Shown here piece by piece: positions 33,482 to 42,886 of a DNA stretch of 53,591 nt (positions within the stretch are counted from its first letter, which is position 1; each line of letters begins with the position of its first letter). The stretch is taken from the NCBI GenBank assembly GCA_902594865.1, contig CACJNV010000008.1, positions 1 through 53,591 on the forward strand, in the 5' to 3' direction. The DNA is from an uncultured Pelagibacteraceae bacterium (lineage in GTDB: Bacteria > Pseudomonadota > Alphaproteobacteria > Pelagibacterales > Pelagibacteraceae). The notes under the pieces are model-generated. The model saw nothing but the letters and a program-made list of their open reading frames with translations, had not been told where the DNA came from and did no database searches. The position numbers and the translations under genes were made by a program.

Positions 33482-34482
33482 TATTTATTTAAATCAACTA
33501 ATACTCTTCCAGCGATTTCTCCTTTTAAAATTTTTGGATAAGTTTCAATTAATTCTTCTAAACTAACTGTTAAAACAGATTTTTCCAATATATCGAAATC
33601 AATTAGTTTTGAGACTTCTCCCCAAATGAAACCCCTTCTTCTAATACTGCAATTAGCTGAGTCCATGCCCCAAACTTTAATACCCCTTAACATAAAGGGT
33701 AATAAATTTGTATTAAGTTCATTGCTATTTGCATTTCCACAAACTGCTATTATTCCATTTGATTTTGTTTGAGCTATTGCATTTGCCAGAATTTTACCAC
33801 CAACAGTATCAACTACTCCATCCCACAAGCCTTTGTCTATTGGTCTAGGATCTTTATCAAATTCAGCCCTATTTATAATGTTTTTTGCACCTAATGATTT
33901 TAAATAATCTGATTTTGTATCTTTTCCAGTAACAGCAGAAACATTGTATCCCATTTTAGTTAAAGCCATAACTGCTACACTACCAACTCCTCCTGTTGCA
34001 CCTGTTACTAAAACATCATTAACTTTTTCACCTAACAAAATACTTTCTCTTGCTTGAATTGCAAAGGCGCTCATTAATGAAGTGAAGCCAGCTGTACCTA
34101 AAATCATAGCTTGTTTGCTTGTTAAGCTATCAGGTTTTTTAACCAGAAAATCTGCATTTACTTTTGCAATTTGTGAATAACCACCAAAAAATATTTCTCC
34201 TACTCTAAATCCAGTTAAGATTACTTCATCTCCTTCTTTAAATTTTGAATTTTCACTTTCAATAACTTTTCCTGAAAAATCTATTCCTGGAATATGCGGA
34301 AACTCTTTAACTAGACGTCCACCATTTTTTAAAATCATTCCATCCTTAAAATTAAGGTCAGAATAATCTACTTTTACTGTTACGTCCCCATGCTTTAAAA
34401 AACTTTTATCAATAGATTTAACATTAAGTGAGAAGTTTTCACCTTCTTGATTAAGAATCAGTGCTTTAAATTGGTCAGACAC
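33481..34482 (-). CDS. acuI: Acrylyl-CoA reductase / YhdH-AcuI-family quinone oxidoreductase
   Basis: 333 residues, zinc-independent medium-chain reductase. SDLNFKDGMILKNGG, FPHIPGIDFSGKV, LGTAGFTSLMSAFA and the NADPH motif VTGATGGVGSVAVMAL are characteristic of the YhdH/AcuI family. AcuI reduces acryloyl-CoA to propionyl-CoA, detoxifying the acrylate released from DMSP. A DddP-type DMSP lyase lies about 13 kb away in this window, supporting that role. It follows folE by 1 bp. Confidence 0.88.
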   Translation of the reverse strand: MSDQFKALILNQEGENFSLNVKSIDKSFLKHGDVTVKVDYSDLNFKDGMILKNGGRLVKEFPHIPGIDFSGKVIESENSKFKEGDEVILTGFRVGEIFFGGYSQIAKVNADFLVKKPDSLTSKQAMILGTAGFTSLMSAFAIQARESILLGEKVNDVLVTGATGGVGSVAVMALTKMGYNVSAVTGKDTKSDYLKSLGAKNIINRAEFDKDPRPIDKGLWDGVVDTVGGKILANAIAQTKSNGIIAVCGNANSNELNTNLLPFMLRGIKVWGMDSANCSIRRRGFIWGEVSKLIDFDILEKSVLTVSLEELIETYPKILKGEIAGRVLVDLNK

Positions 34483-34483
34483 A

Positions 34484-35104
34484 CTAGTCTTTTAACTCAG
34501 TGCTGATAAATCGTAAATATCTATTTTGAAAACTTAAATCTTCTTTGAATTGACCTAAATAAAAATTAGTCACTGTCGTTGCTTGTTCTTTTTTAATACC
34601 TCTCATAGTCATACACTGGTGAGTTGAATCTATGGTTACTGCTACACCTTTTGCATCTAGAGCTTCCATTAAAGTATTTGCTATCTGAACAGTTAATCTT
34701 TCTTGAGTCTGTAATCTTTTTGAAAATATTTCAACTACTCTTGCAATTTTACTTAATCCTACAACTCTTTCATTAGGTATATAGGCAACATGAGCTTTTC
34801 CTATAATTGGAGCCATATGATGTTCACAGTGACTTTGTACTGAGATATTTTTCTGAACAACCATATCACTGTAACCTTCGACATCACCAAAAGTTTTATC
34901 TAATACTTTTTTTGCATCCTCATTGTAACCTTGAAAATATTCTTTAAACGCTTTTACAACTCTTTTAGGAGTTTCTAACAAGCCCTCTCTTTTAGGATCT
35001 TCACCCATCCAAGATAAAATAGTTCTAATAGCTTCTTCGGCTTCTTTATCCGAAACCTTTTTAATGTCTAAATTTTTGTCGTCTGTGTCTTTTACTAATT
35101 TCAT
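34484..35104 (-). CDS. folE: GTP cyclohydrolase I
   Basis: 206 residues. Zinc ligands C93 and H96 (QSHCEHHMAP) and C164 (DSTHQCMTMRG) are present, with GKAHVAYIPNERVVGLSKIA and FSKRLQTQERLT as expected. It makes dihydroneopterin triphosphate, the first step to folate. Folate is needed by the dimethylglycine/sarcosine dehydrogenases elsewhere in the window. Divergent from hisI with 77 bp between them. Confidence 0.97.
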   Translation of the reverse strand: MKLVKDTDDKNLDIKKVSDKEAEEAIRTILSWMGEDPKREGLLETPKRVVKAFKEYFQGYNEDAKKVLDKTFGDVEGYSDMVVQKNISVQSHCEHHMAPIIGKAHVAYIPNERVVGLSKIARVVEIFSKRLQTQERLTVQIANTLMEALDAKGVAVTIDSTHQCMTMRGIKKEQATTVTNFYLGQFKEDLSFQNRYLRFISTELKD

Positions 35105-35181
35105 AGCGCCTTTTTATACAGTAAATACCTTAATTTAAAAATATTTAATATATTTAGATATGTGCTACATAATCACCCCGT

Positions 35182-35649
35182 ATGTTCAAAAAAAGAGAAA
35201 ATATCTATGATATTGAAGAAGGAAATCTTCTTTCACCTAAATTTGATAATGATGGATTGATTCCAGTAATTACCATGTGCTCAAAGACTAAGGATATTTT
35301 GATGCATGGATATATGAATGTGGAAGCTCTTAAAAAGACAATTGAAACTAAAGAGGCACACTATTTTAGTAGATCGAGAAAAGCTATCTGGCACAAAGGC
35401 AAAACAAGTGGTTTTACGCAAAAGGTTACTGAAATAAGAATTGATGATGATCAAGATTCTATATGGTTAACAGTTGATATTGGCGACGGAGCTAGTTGTC
35501 ATGTTGGTTATAGGTCTTGTTTTTATAGATCAGTTCCTATGGGACCAATAGAAAATGGAAGAAAAGTTGAAATGGAATTTCTTGAAAAAGAAAAAAAATT
35601 TGATCCTGAAGAGGTTTATAAAGGTCAACCAAATCCTACAAAAATTTAA
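35182..35649 (+). CDS. hisI: Phosphoribosyl-AMP cyclohydrolase
   Basis: 155 residues, the monofunctional HisI form without a HisE domain. AHYFSRSRKAIWHKGKTSG is the substrate-binding block, D88-D92 (DDDQDS) bind Mg, and C106 and C113 (GDGASCHVGYRSCFY) bind zinc. It catalyses the third step of histidine synthesis. Its stop is followed directly by the DUF2237 gene. Confidence 0.96.
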   Translation: MFKKRENIYDIEEGNLLSPKFDNDGLIPVITMCSKTKDILMHGYMNVEALKKTIETKEAHYFSRSRKAIWHKGKTSGFTQKVTEIRIDDDQDSIWLTVDIGDGASCHVGYRSCFYRSVPMGPIENGRKVEMEFLEKEKKFDPEEVYKGQPNPTKI

Positions 35650-36024
35650 ATGAGCGAGAAACAAAAAAATGTTCTAGGTGAAGATCTAGAAGAATGTTCA
35701 AATGATCCTTTAACAGGTTGGTTTCGTGATGGTTGTTGTAACACTGACGAAAATGATCATGGACTTCATACAGTTTGTGCTAAAGTTACTACCGAATGCT
35801 TAGAGTGGATGAAAGAAGCAGGTAACGATTTAATAACTCCACATCCTGAATTTGGGTTTCCAGGTTTAAAAGATGGAGACGGATGGTGTTTGTGTGCTAG
35901 TTGGTATGCAAGAGCAGTTGAAGCTGGTAAAGGATGTCCAATATTTTTGAAAAGAACTCACAAAAATACTCTTAAATATGTACCTATTGAAACTTTGAAA
36001 AAGTTTGCAATAGACTTATCTTAA
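35650..36024 (+). CDS. DUF2237 family protein
   Basis: 124 residues, cytoplasmic. VLGEDLEECSNDPLTGWFRD, GCCNTDENDHGLHTVCAKVT, FGFPGLKDGDGWCLCASWY and APxVxLxxTH-like IFLKRTHKNTL are the DUF2237 signature, with several conserved cysteines. Function is unknown. It begins at the base after the hisI stop, so the two form an operon, and its end abuts the convergent ETF-QO gene with no gap. Confidence 0.93.
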   Translation: MSEKQKNVLGEDLEECSNDPLTGWFRDGCCNTDENDHGLHTVCAKVTTECLEWMKEAGNDLITPHPEFGFPGLKDGDGWCLCASWYARAVEAGKGCPIFLKRTHKNTLKYVPIETLKKFAIDLS

Positions 36025-37644
36025 TTACATATTTCCATATCTTGGACCACCACTTCCTTCCGGTGTAACCCAAGTTATATTTTGAGAAGGTTCTTTAATA
36101 TCACATGTTTTACAATGAATGCAATTTTGAGAATTAATTACAAATTTATTTACATCATTTTCTTTTTGAACCTCATAAACTCCTGCAGGACAATATCTTT
36201 GAGCAGGCTCGTCAAATTTTTCTAAAGTATAATTAATTGGTAAATCAGGATCTTTAAGTTTTAAATGAACTGGTTGATTGTCTGCATGATTGGTTCCAGT
36301 TAAATACACTGAACTTGTTTTGTCAAAAGTTATAACATTATCATATTTTGGATAATCTATTTTAGGCATTTGGTTTGCAGGTTTTAATGTTTCATGATCA
36401 GCATGTTTATGTTTAAGGGTAAAAGGAAGTTTTCCTCTAAATAAAATTTGATCAATACCTGTGAAAATTATTCCTAAAATTAATCCCCAACTAAAACTAG
36501 GTTTCACGTTCCGAGCTTCATAAAGCTCTTTATATAACCAACTATTTTTAAATTTATTTTCATAAATTGATAAATCTTTATTTTCTTTTAAGTGTTCATT
36601 AATAGTTTCGGCTGCAATGATCCCACTTTTCATCGCTGTATGAGAACCTTTAATTTTTGGCATATTTAAAGTTCCAGCGTCACAACCAACTAGTAAAGCT
36701 CCAGGCATAAACATTTTTGGCAAACTTTGAAATCCACCTTCAATTAAAGCTCTTGCGCCGTAAGAAATTCTTTTTCCACCTTCTATAATTTTTTTAATTG
36801 TTGGATGTGTTTTAAACCTCTGAAATTCATCATATGGAGAAAGGTGAGGATTTTTGTAATCTAGACCAATTACATAGCCCAGAAAAACTTGTTTATTTTC
36901 TGCATGGTACATAAAACTCCCACCATATGTATTGTTATCTAATGGCCATCCAGCTGTATGCATAACTAAGCCTTCTTCGTGATTTTTATCCTCTATTTCC
37001 CAAATTTCTTTAAACCCAATTCCGTATTGTTGAGGGTCTTTACCTTTATTTAATTCAAATTTTTCAATCAATTGTTTTCCTAAATGTCCTCTGCACCCTT
37101 CTGCAAAAACAGTTACTTTACCTAAAAGCTCAATACCTGGTTCAAAACTATCTTTTTTATTACCATCTTTATCTATACCCATATCTTGAGTTGCAACACC
37201 TTTAACAGATCCATCTTCGTTATATAAAACTTCACTTGCTGGAAATCCTGGAAAAATCTCTACACCTAGATTCTCAGCTTGTTCAGCAAGCCATCTACAC
37301 AGATTTGCTAAACTGATAATATAATTTTTATGATTTTGTTGCACCGCAGGTAGTAGCCAGGTTGGCCAACTTAAAGATTTAGTTTTTCCTAAAAATAAAA
37401 ATTTTTCTTTAGTTACTTTTGTTTTGATTGGAGAATTTAATTCTCTCCAATTTGGCAGTAATTCATCTAGAGCACGCGTTTCAAACACATTTCCACTTAA
37501 AATATGAGCTCCAATCTCTGATCCTTTTTCTAATAAACAAACATTTAAATTTGGATCTATTTGTTTTAACTTTATTGCAGTTGATAATCCTGATGGTCCT
37601 CCACCTATGATTACAACATCATATTCCATTGATTCTCTAGACAT
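36025..37644 (-). CDS. etfD: Electron transfer flavoprotein-ubiquinone oxidoreductase (ETF-QO)
   Basis: 539 residues. FAD site VVIIGGGPSGLSTAI near the N-terminus, CLLEKGSEIGAHILSG, and the C-terminal ferredoxin-like domain with cysteines in RYCPAGVYE and CIHCKTCDIKEPSQNI binding a 4Fe-4S cluster. It passes electrons from ETF to ubiquinone at the membrane. It is 23 bp downstream of etfA, in one run with etfB and a dimethylglycine-dehydrogenase-like gene, giving a complete electron route. Confidence 0.97.
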   Translation of the reverse strand: MSRESMEYDVVIIGGGPSGLSTAIKLKQIDPNLNVCLLEKGSEIGAHILSGNVFETRALDELLPNWRELNSPIKTKVTKEKFLFLGKTKSLSWPTWLLPAVQQNHKNYIISLANLCRWLAEQAENLGVEIFPGFPASEVLYNEDGSVKGVATQDMGIDKDGNKKDSFEPGIELLGKVTVFAEGCRGHLGKQLIEKFELNKGKDPQQYGIGFKEIWEIEDKNHEEGLVMHTAGWPLDNNTYGGSFMYHAENKQVFLGYVIGLDYKNPHLSPYDEFQRFKTHPTIKKIIEGGKRISYGARALIEGGFQSLPKMFMPGALLVGCDAGTLNMPKIKGSHTAMKSGIIAAETINEHLKENKDLSIYENKFKNSWLYKELYEARNVKPSFSWGLILGIIFTGIDQILFRGKLPFTLKHKHADHETLKPANQMPKIDYPKYDNVITFDKTSSVYLTGTNHADNQPVHLKLKDPDLPINYTLEKFDEPAQRYCPAGVYEVQKENDVNKFVINSQNCIHCKTCDIKEPSQNITWVTPEGSGGPRYGNM

Positions 37645-37667
37645 ACTCTAGTTTTTAACTGTAAGGA

Positions 37668-38621
37668 TTATTTTTGTATAGTGTTTAATTTGTTCAGCTC
37701 TTCCATGAACTGAGGCAGTGCCTCAAATAAATCAGCTTCAAGTCCATAATCTGCAACACTAAAGATTGGAGCTTCACCATCTTTATTAATTGCAACAATC
37801 ACTTTACTTTCCTTCATTCCTGCTAAATGTTGAATAGCACCTGAAATTCCAACAGCGATATATAGATCTGGTACTACCACTTTTCCTGTTTGACCTACTT
37901 GATGATCATTACTTATGTATCCAGCATCTACTGCTGCTCTTGATGCTCCAATTGCTGCACCTAGTTTGTCAGCAATTTCTGTAATTAATTTAAAATTGTC
38001 CCCACTTTGCATTCCTCTACCACCTGATACAACAATTCTTGCTGTTCCAAGTTCAGGTCGATCAGATTTAATTTCTTCTCTTTTGATAAATTTTGTATTT
38101 GAAAACTCTTCACTAGCATCCACTTTTTCAATTGAGGCTGATCCACCTGTACTCTCACATGGATCGAAAGAAGTGGGTCTGATTGTAACGCATTTTTTAG
38201 CATCATTACTCTTAATTGTTGCAAAAGCGTTACCGGCATAAATTGGTCTTAAAAAAGTATCTGGTGATATTACTTTAATGATGTCACTTACTTGCGATGT
38301 GTCAAGATTAGCTGCAATTCGTGGCATTAAATTTTTTCCAAATGTATTTGCTGAACAAACAATATGAGAATAATTTTCTGCTAGTTTAACAATCACTGGA
38401 GCAAAATTTTCTGCTGTGAAGTTTTCATAGTGAGCTCCTTCCACACTCAATACTTTTTTTACTACTGGAAGTTCAGATAATTGTTTTGCAGCATCTTCAG
38501 AATTTTGACCAATAATTACAGCATGAACATCTGAATCAATTTGAGATGCTGCTGTAGCGGCATTAAGAGTAAATGGTCTTAACTCTTTATTATTGTGCTC
38601 TGCTATAAGTAAAACTGCCAT
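37668..38621 (-). CDS. etfA: Electron transfer flavoprotein alpha subunit
   Basis: 317 residues. The C-terminal FAD domain has [42 protein letters not shown] and [17 protein letters not shown]. It forms the alpha/beta heterodimer with the product of etfB, which it overlaps by 1 bp (TAATG). It takes electrons from dehydrogenases such as the adjacent flavoprotein. Confidence 0.97.
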   Translation of the reverse strand: MAVLLIAEHNNKELRPFTLNAATAASQIDSDVHAVIIGQNSEDAAKQLSELPVVKKVLSVEGAHYENFTAENFAPVIVKLAENYSHIVCSANTFGKNLMPRIAANLDTSQVSDIIKVISPDTFLRPIYAGNAFATIKSNDAKKCVTIRPTSFDPCESTGGSASIEKVDASEEFSNTKFIKREEIKSDRPELGTARIVVSGGRGMQSGDNFKLITEIADKLGAAIGASRAAVDAGYISNDHQVGQTGKVVVPDLYIAVGISGAIQHLAGMKESKVIVAINKDGEAPIFSVADYGLEADLFEALPQFMEELNKLNTIQK

Positions 38622-39370
38622 TAAATTACCTTCGCCTCATTTTTTAATTTCTGAACTAATTCAGCAACATTTGCTACTTTTATACCTGCTTTTCTTTTCG
38701 GAGGTTCCTCTACTTTTAATTGCTCTAATCTTGGTGATACATCTACACCTAAATCAGAGGCAGAAATTTCTTCTATAGGTTTTTTCTTAGCCTTCATTAT
38801 ATTTGGTAGTGATGCGTATCTTGGTTCATTCAACCTAAGATCACATGTTACAATAGCTGGAACATTTATTTCAATTGTTTCAAGACCTTCATCTATTTCT
38901 CTAGTTACTTCTAATTTATTATCTTTAACATCAATCTTAGAGGCAAATGTTGCTTGTGGCCAATTTAATAAAGCACTCAACATTTGGCCTGTTTGATTAC
39001 AATCGTCATCAATTGCTTGTTTACCCATAAATACTAAATCTGGTTTTTCTTTATCTACTATTTTTTGTAAAATTTTTGAAACAGCGAGTGGTTCTAAAAT
39101 TCCATCGACTTTCACATGAATACCTCTATCTGCACCAACTGCTAAAGCTTTCCTAACAGTTTCTTGAGCTTTTTCTTCACCGACAGTTACTGCAACTACT
39201 TCTGTAGCTTTGCCTGCCTCTTTAATTTTTACAGCCTCTTCTATTGCATTATCATCAGGAGGATTGGTTGACATTTTAACATTGTCAGTAACTACACCAG
39301 TTCCATCTTCTTTAACTCTGATTTGAACGTTGTAATCAATAACCCTTTTTACAGCTACTAAAATTTTCAT
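38621..39370 (-). CDS. etfB: Electron transfer flavoprotein beta subunit
   Basis: 249 residues. [27 protein letters not shown]-like [27 protein letters not shown] and the recognition-loop region [20 protein letters not shown] are typical of EtfB. Overlaps the dimethylglycine-dehydrogenase-like gene and etfA by 1 bp each, so dehydrogenase, etfB and etfA are translationally coupled. Confidence 0.97.
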   Translation of the reverse strand: MKILVAVKRVIDYNVQIRVKEDGTGVVTDNVKMSTNPPDDNAIEEAVKIKEAGKATEVVAVTVGEEKAQETVRKALAVGADRGIHVKVDGILEPLAVSKILQKIVDKEKPDLVFMGKQAIDDDCNQTGQMLSALLNWPQATFASKIDVKDNKLEVTREIDEGLETIEINVPAIVTCDLRLNEPRYASLPNIMKAKKKPIEEISASDLGVDVSPRLEQLKVEEPPKRKAGIKVANVAELVQKLKNEAKVI

Positions 39371-41802
39371 TAAGCTCTTAATAAATTATTTTCTGAATCA
39401 TATGGACTCTCATCTAAAACAGTAGCGTCGTACATTTCACCTAATATATCAACTTGTAATTTGTCGCCCACATTTGAACAATCTGGCTTAACCATTGCAA
39501 GAGCTATTGATTTATCTAATCTAAATCCAAATTCGCCACCAGTTGCTCTTCCAACAACTTTTCCGTCTTTAAAAATTGGGTTATTTCCAAGCACATCGGC
39601 ATCTTTAGTGTTATGAACTTCTAAAGTAACTAATTTGTTATCAAAACCTTTTTCTCTCCATTTATTAAGTGCCTCTAATCCAATAAAGTTTCCTTTATTT
39701 GGGTGAACAAATCTATCAAGACCAGACTCGTATGGTGAGTATTCAATTGATAATTCTGTACCAACTAGTTTATAAGATTTTTCTACTCTTAAACTATTCA
39801 TTGCTCTAATCCCAAAAGGTTTGATTCCTAAATCTTTTCCCGCTTCCATTAATTTATCAAAAATATGGTTTTGATATTCAATTGGATGATGTAGTTCCCA
39901 ACCAAGCTCACCCACAAAGTTTACTCTCATTGCATTTACTGGAGCATATCCAACATTAACATTTTTAGCAGTCAACCATTTGAAATTTTCATTAGAAAAA
40001 TCGTCTGTTGAAACCTTTTGCATTAATTGTCTTGCTTTTGGACCAGCTACTACCAGAACTCCTGTACTATTTGTTAGATCCTCAAATATTACAGATCCAT
40101 CATCTGGCATCCATTTTTGTATCCAATCATGGTCTAATCTTAAATTTGCTCCAGCAGAAACTAGATAATAACTATTTTCCGCTTCTTTCATTATTGTAAA
40201 TTCTGAATGCACTCCACCTTTAGTGTTCAAGGCATGACATAAATTTATTCTTCCAATTTTTTTAGGAAGTTTGTTTGCAACCAAATAATCTAAAAATTCT
40301 TCTGCTTTAGGTCCCCTAATTCTACATTTTGCAAACGCAGTCATATCTAAAAGACCTACGTTTTCTTTAACATTTTGACATTCTTTTTTAATAGCATCAA
40401 ACCATTTTGATCTTCTAAATGACCAGTCATCTTTTTGCTCCATTCCATCTGTTGCAAAAAAATTAGGTCTTTCCCATCCAAATTTCTGACCAAAAACTGC
40501 TCCTAAATTTTTCATTCGTTCATAACAAGGAGCTGTTCTTAATGGTCTTGCTGCTGGTCTTTCTTCATCTGGATAGTGAACTATAAAGACATGACTATAT
40601 GCTTCTTCATTTTTTGCTTTCAAATAAGATTTGGTTGCATAGTTACCGTAACGTCTTGGTTCAACTCCCAACATATCAATTGTTGGTTCACCATCAACGA
40701 TCCACTCTGCTAATTGCCAACCTGCACCACCTGCTGCTGTTATACCAAAACTATGTCCTTCATTAATCCAAAAATTCTTAAGTCCCCAAGCTGGTCCAAC
40801 AATTGGATTTCCGTCAGGAGTATAACAGATTGCTCCATTATAAACTTTCTTTACTCCAACTTCTCCAAACGCAGGTACTCTGTGAATTGCTCCTTCAATG
40901 TGTGGAGCTAATCTGTCTAAGTCTTCTTGAAATAATTCATATTCTGAATTTTTTGATGGACCTTCTACATAACAAGCTGGTGCTCCATCTTCATAAGGAC
41001 CCAAAATTAATCCTCCAGCTTCTTCTCTCATATACCATCTACTATCACTGTCTCTTAAAACACCCATTTCTGGTAATCCATCTTTTTTTCTTTTTTGAAT
41101 TGCAGGATGCGGTTCTGTAACAATGTATTGATGTTCAACAGGTATTACTGGAATATCCAATCCGACCATTTCACCTGTTTGTCTCGCAAAATTTCCAGAA
41201 CAAGAAATAACATGTTCGCACTCTATTGATCCCTTATCTGTTTCCACAATCCATCCATCTTTAGTTTGCCTCATTGATAGGACGGTTGTGTTTCTATAAA
41301 TTTCTGCTCCTCTATTTCTTGCACCTGTTGCTAATGCTTGTGTTAAATCTGCTGGTTGAATATATCCATCTTCAGGGTGTTGTATTGCGCCAACTAAATC
41401 ATCTGTATGACATAATGGCCAAATTTCTTTTACTTGTTCTGGTTTCAAAAATTTAACATCTACTCCGATTGTTCGAGCGACACCTGCGTATTGATGGTAT
41501 TCATCCATTCTATCTTTTGTACTTGCTAAACGAATATTTGAAACAACACTAAAGCCAACATTTTTTCCAGTTTCTTCCTCTAATGTTTTGTAAAGATTAA
41601 CTGCATATTTATGAAGTTGTCCAACTGAATAACTCATATTAAATAAAGGCAGCAAACCTGCTGCGTGCCAAGTAGATCCTGAAGTTAACTCTTTTCTTTC
41701 AATTAGAACAACATCAGACCAGCCCTTTTTTGCTAAATGATAAAGGGCACTTACCCCTACAACTCCTCCACCAACTACTACAACTTTAGTTTTTGTTTTC
41801 AT
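39370..41802 (-). CDS. Dimethylglycine/sarcosine dehydrogenase-like flavoprotein, copy 1
   Basis: 810 residues. N-terminal FAD oxidoreductase (DAO fold, about 1-390) with [18 protein letters not shown] and H46 in [10 protein letters not shown], the histidine that binds FAD covalently in this family. The rest is a GcvT-like folate-binding half ([50 protein letters not shown]). Such enzymes oxidatively remove N-methyl groups from dimethylglycine or sarcosine, give the C1 unit to folate and pass electrons to ETF, encoded immediately downstream. Substrate specificity cannot be fixed from sequence. Confidence 0.92.
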   Translation of the reverse strand: MKTKTKVVVVGGGVVGVSALYHLAKKGWSDVVLIERKELTSGSTWHAAGLLPLFNMSYSVGQLHKYAVNLYKTLEEETGKNVGFSVVSNIRLASTKDRMDEYHQYAGVARTIGVDVKFLKPEQVKEIWPLCHTDDLVGAIQHPEDGYIQPADLTQALATGARNRGAEIYRNTTVLSMRQTKDGWIVETDKGSIECEHVISCSGNFARQTGEMVGLDIPVIPVEHQYIVTEPHPAIQKRKKDGLPEMGVLRDSDSRWYMREEAGGLILGPYEDGAPACYVEGPSKNSEYELFQEDLDRLAPHIEGAIHRVPAFGEVGVKKVYNGAICYTPDGNPIVGPAWGLKNFWINEGHSFGITAAGGAGWQLAEWIVDGEPTIDMLGVEPRRYGNYATKSYLKAKNEEAYSHVFIVHYPDEERPAARPLRTAPCYERMKNLGAVFGQKFGWERPNFFATDGMEQKDDWSFRRSKWFDAIKKECQNVKENVGLLDMTAFAKCRIRGPKAEEFLDYLVANKLPKKIGRINLCHALNTKGGVHSEFTIMKEAENSYYLVSAGANLRLDHDWIQKWMPDDGSVIFEDLTNSTGVLVVAGPKARQLMQKVSTDDFSNENFKWLTAKNVNVGYAPVNAMRVNFVGELGWELHHPIEYQNHIFDKLMEAGKDLGIKPFGIRAMNSLRVEKSYKLVGTELSIEYSPYESGLDRFVHPNKGNFIGLEALNKWREKGFDNKLVTLEVHNTKDADVLGNNPIFKDGKVVGRATGGEFGFRLDKSIALAMVKPDCSNVGDKLQVDILGEMYDATVLDESPYDSENNLLRA

Positions 41803-41859
41803 TCTGCGATTCCTACTAAATTTTTAATTGTTACGAAACAAAAATGTATCTATGGACAA

Positions 41860-42336
41860 TCAAATTGAGCTTCCAAGAGGGATTGGACTGGATACCATTG
41901 TGGTTAACCAACAGTCTTTCAAAGTTCCCTCAGAGGTGTACTTTTCGACTTGCCAATTGAATTTGTGATAAATTTTATCCTTATCAAGAATGATAACTTC
42001 AAATTGAGCCCATTTGTCACTACTTCCAAGTTCAGTGATTGTATGACTTAGGTGGTCAATCATCATCCCATAAGAGTCGCTTTTTATCATCATCTTAAAG
42101 TTGCTTAATGGTCCTGTTACTCTCTTATTATTTGGGTGAGCAAATTTCCAAGTTTGTTCTATTCCACTATCTTTATATTGAAGATCGTTTTGTTGAAGCC
42201 CACTCAATTGAATTTTTATAACTTCTTTCGGGCTTATAGTGCTATTGGGGTTTAATAATTCAGCGTAAGAAAATGAAATAAGGAAAAAAAATAAAATTAC
42301 AGCTTTAAAGATTATTAGCGGTTTTTCTAACATCAT
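41860..42336 (-). CDS. Exported DUF4864-like protein
   Basis: 158 residues with a signal peptide (hydrophobic to SFSYAEL, about residue 26). ISPKEVIKIQLSGLQQNDL, WKFAHPNNKRVTGPLSNF and the final CWLTTMVSSPIPLGSSI fit the DUF4864 family as I remember it. Function unknown. The start overlaps the upstream flavodoxin-fold gene by 32 bp; no later start would keep the signal peptide, so I keep it. Confidence 0.78.
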   Translation of the reverse strand: MMLEKPLIIFKAVILFFFLISFSYAELLNPNSTISPKEVIKIQLSGLQQNDLQYKDSGIEQTWKFAHPNNKRVTGPLSNFKMMIKSDSYGMMIDHLSHTITELGSSDKWAQFEVIILDKDKIYHKFNWQVEKYTSEGTLKDCWLTTMVSSPIPLGSSI

Positions 42337-42874
42337 TTAAAAATTCTTGTCTCTTGGCATCACTAACAAATGGTACTGCAAAATATCTTCTATAGACAAT
42401 GTTATATATGCCACACATATGAAATACCCCTCTTTTTAATCTTCTAATTGGTAAGTTTAAAAAAAAAGTTGTAATTGCTAATCTTGGTGAACCATATGTG
42501 CAGAATATTATAGCTTTTTTATCTCTTAAATTTCCAATTGGATAACCGTAATTTCCAACTAACTGTTTAAATCTAAACGCCCAAGGTGGGGCTAAAACTT
42601 TATCTATCCAACCCTCAACTATCGCTGGCATCCTAAAATTCCAAATTGGAGCAATTAAAACAATTGTATCACTTTCTTCGATTCTTTTTCTATGATCCAA
42701 AACTTCTTGATCAGGTTCTTCACCAGCAAAAACAGGATCAAATTTCTCTTTATATAGATCAACAACATCTACCTGATTTCCATTTACTTTTGATTGCTTA
42801 ATGAATTCATCTCGAATAGCTGCATTAAATGAATTGTCATTGTAGTGCCCATACACTAAGAAAATTTTTTTCAT
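42305..42874 (-). CDS. NAD(P)H quinone oxidoreductase-like flavodoxin-fold protein
   Basis: 189 residues. FLVYGHYNDNSFNAAIRDEF, then APIWNFRMPAIVEGWIDKVL and FAP-like APPWAFRFKQL match the flavodoxin-like NQO/MdaB group that reduces quinones by two electrons with NAD(P)H. Related in fold to, but distinct from, the AzoR protein at 8494. It follows the MFS gene by 12 bp. Confidence 0.85.
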   Translation of the reverse strand: MKKIFLVYGHYNDNSFNAAIRDEFIKQSKVNGNQVDVVDLYKEKFDPVFAGEEPDQEVLDHRKRIEESDTIVLIAPIWNFRMPAIVEGWIDKVLAPPWAFRFKQLVGNYGYPIGNLRDKKAIIFCTYGSPRLAITTFFLNLPIRRLKRGVFHMCGIYNIVYRRYFAVPFVSDAKRQEFLNDVRKTANNL

Positions 42875-42886
42875 TGTGTTAAATTT

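Noticed and set aside
37915..38241. Plus-strand open frame of 108 codons opposite etfA
   Set aside because: Antisense of the conserved ETF alpha subunit, with no motif of its own.
40714..41456. Several plus-strand open frames opposite the dimethylglycine-dehydrogenase-like gene
   Set aside because: They are low-complexity Leu/Ile/His-rich shadows of a conserved minus-strand gene and have no ribosome sites.
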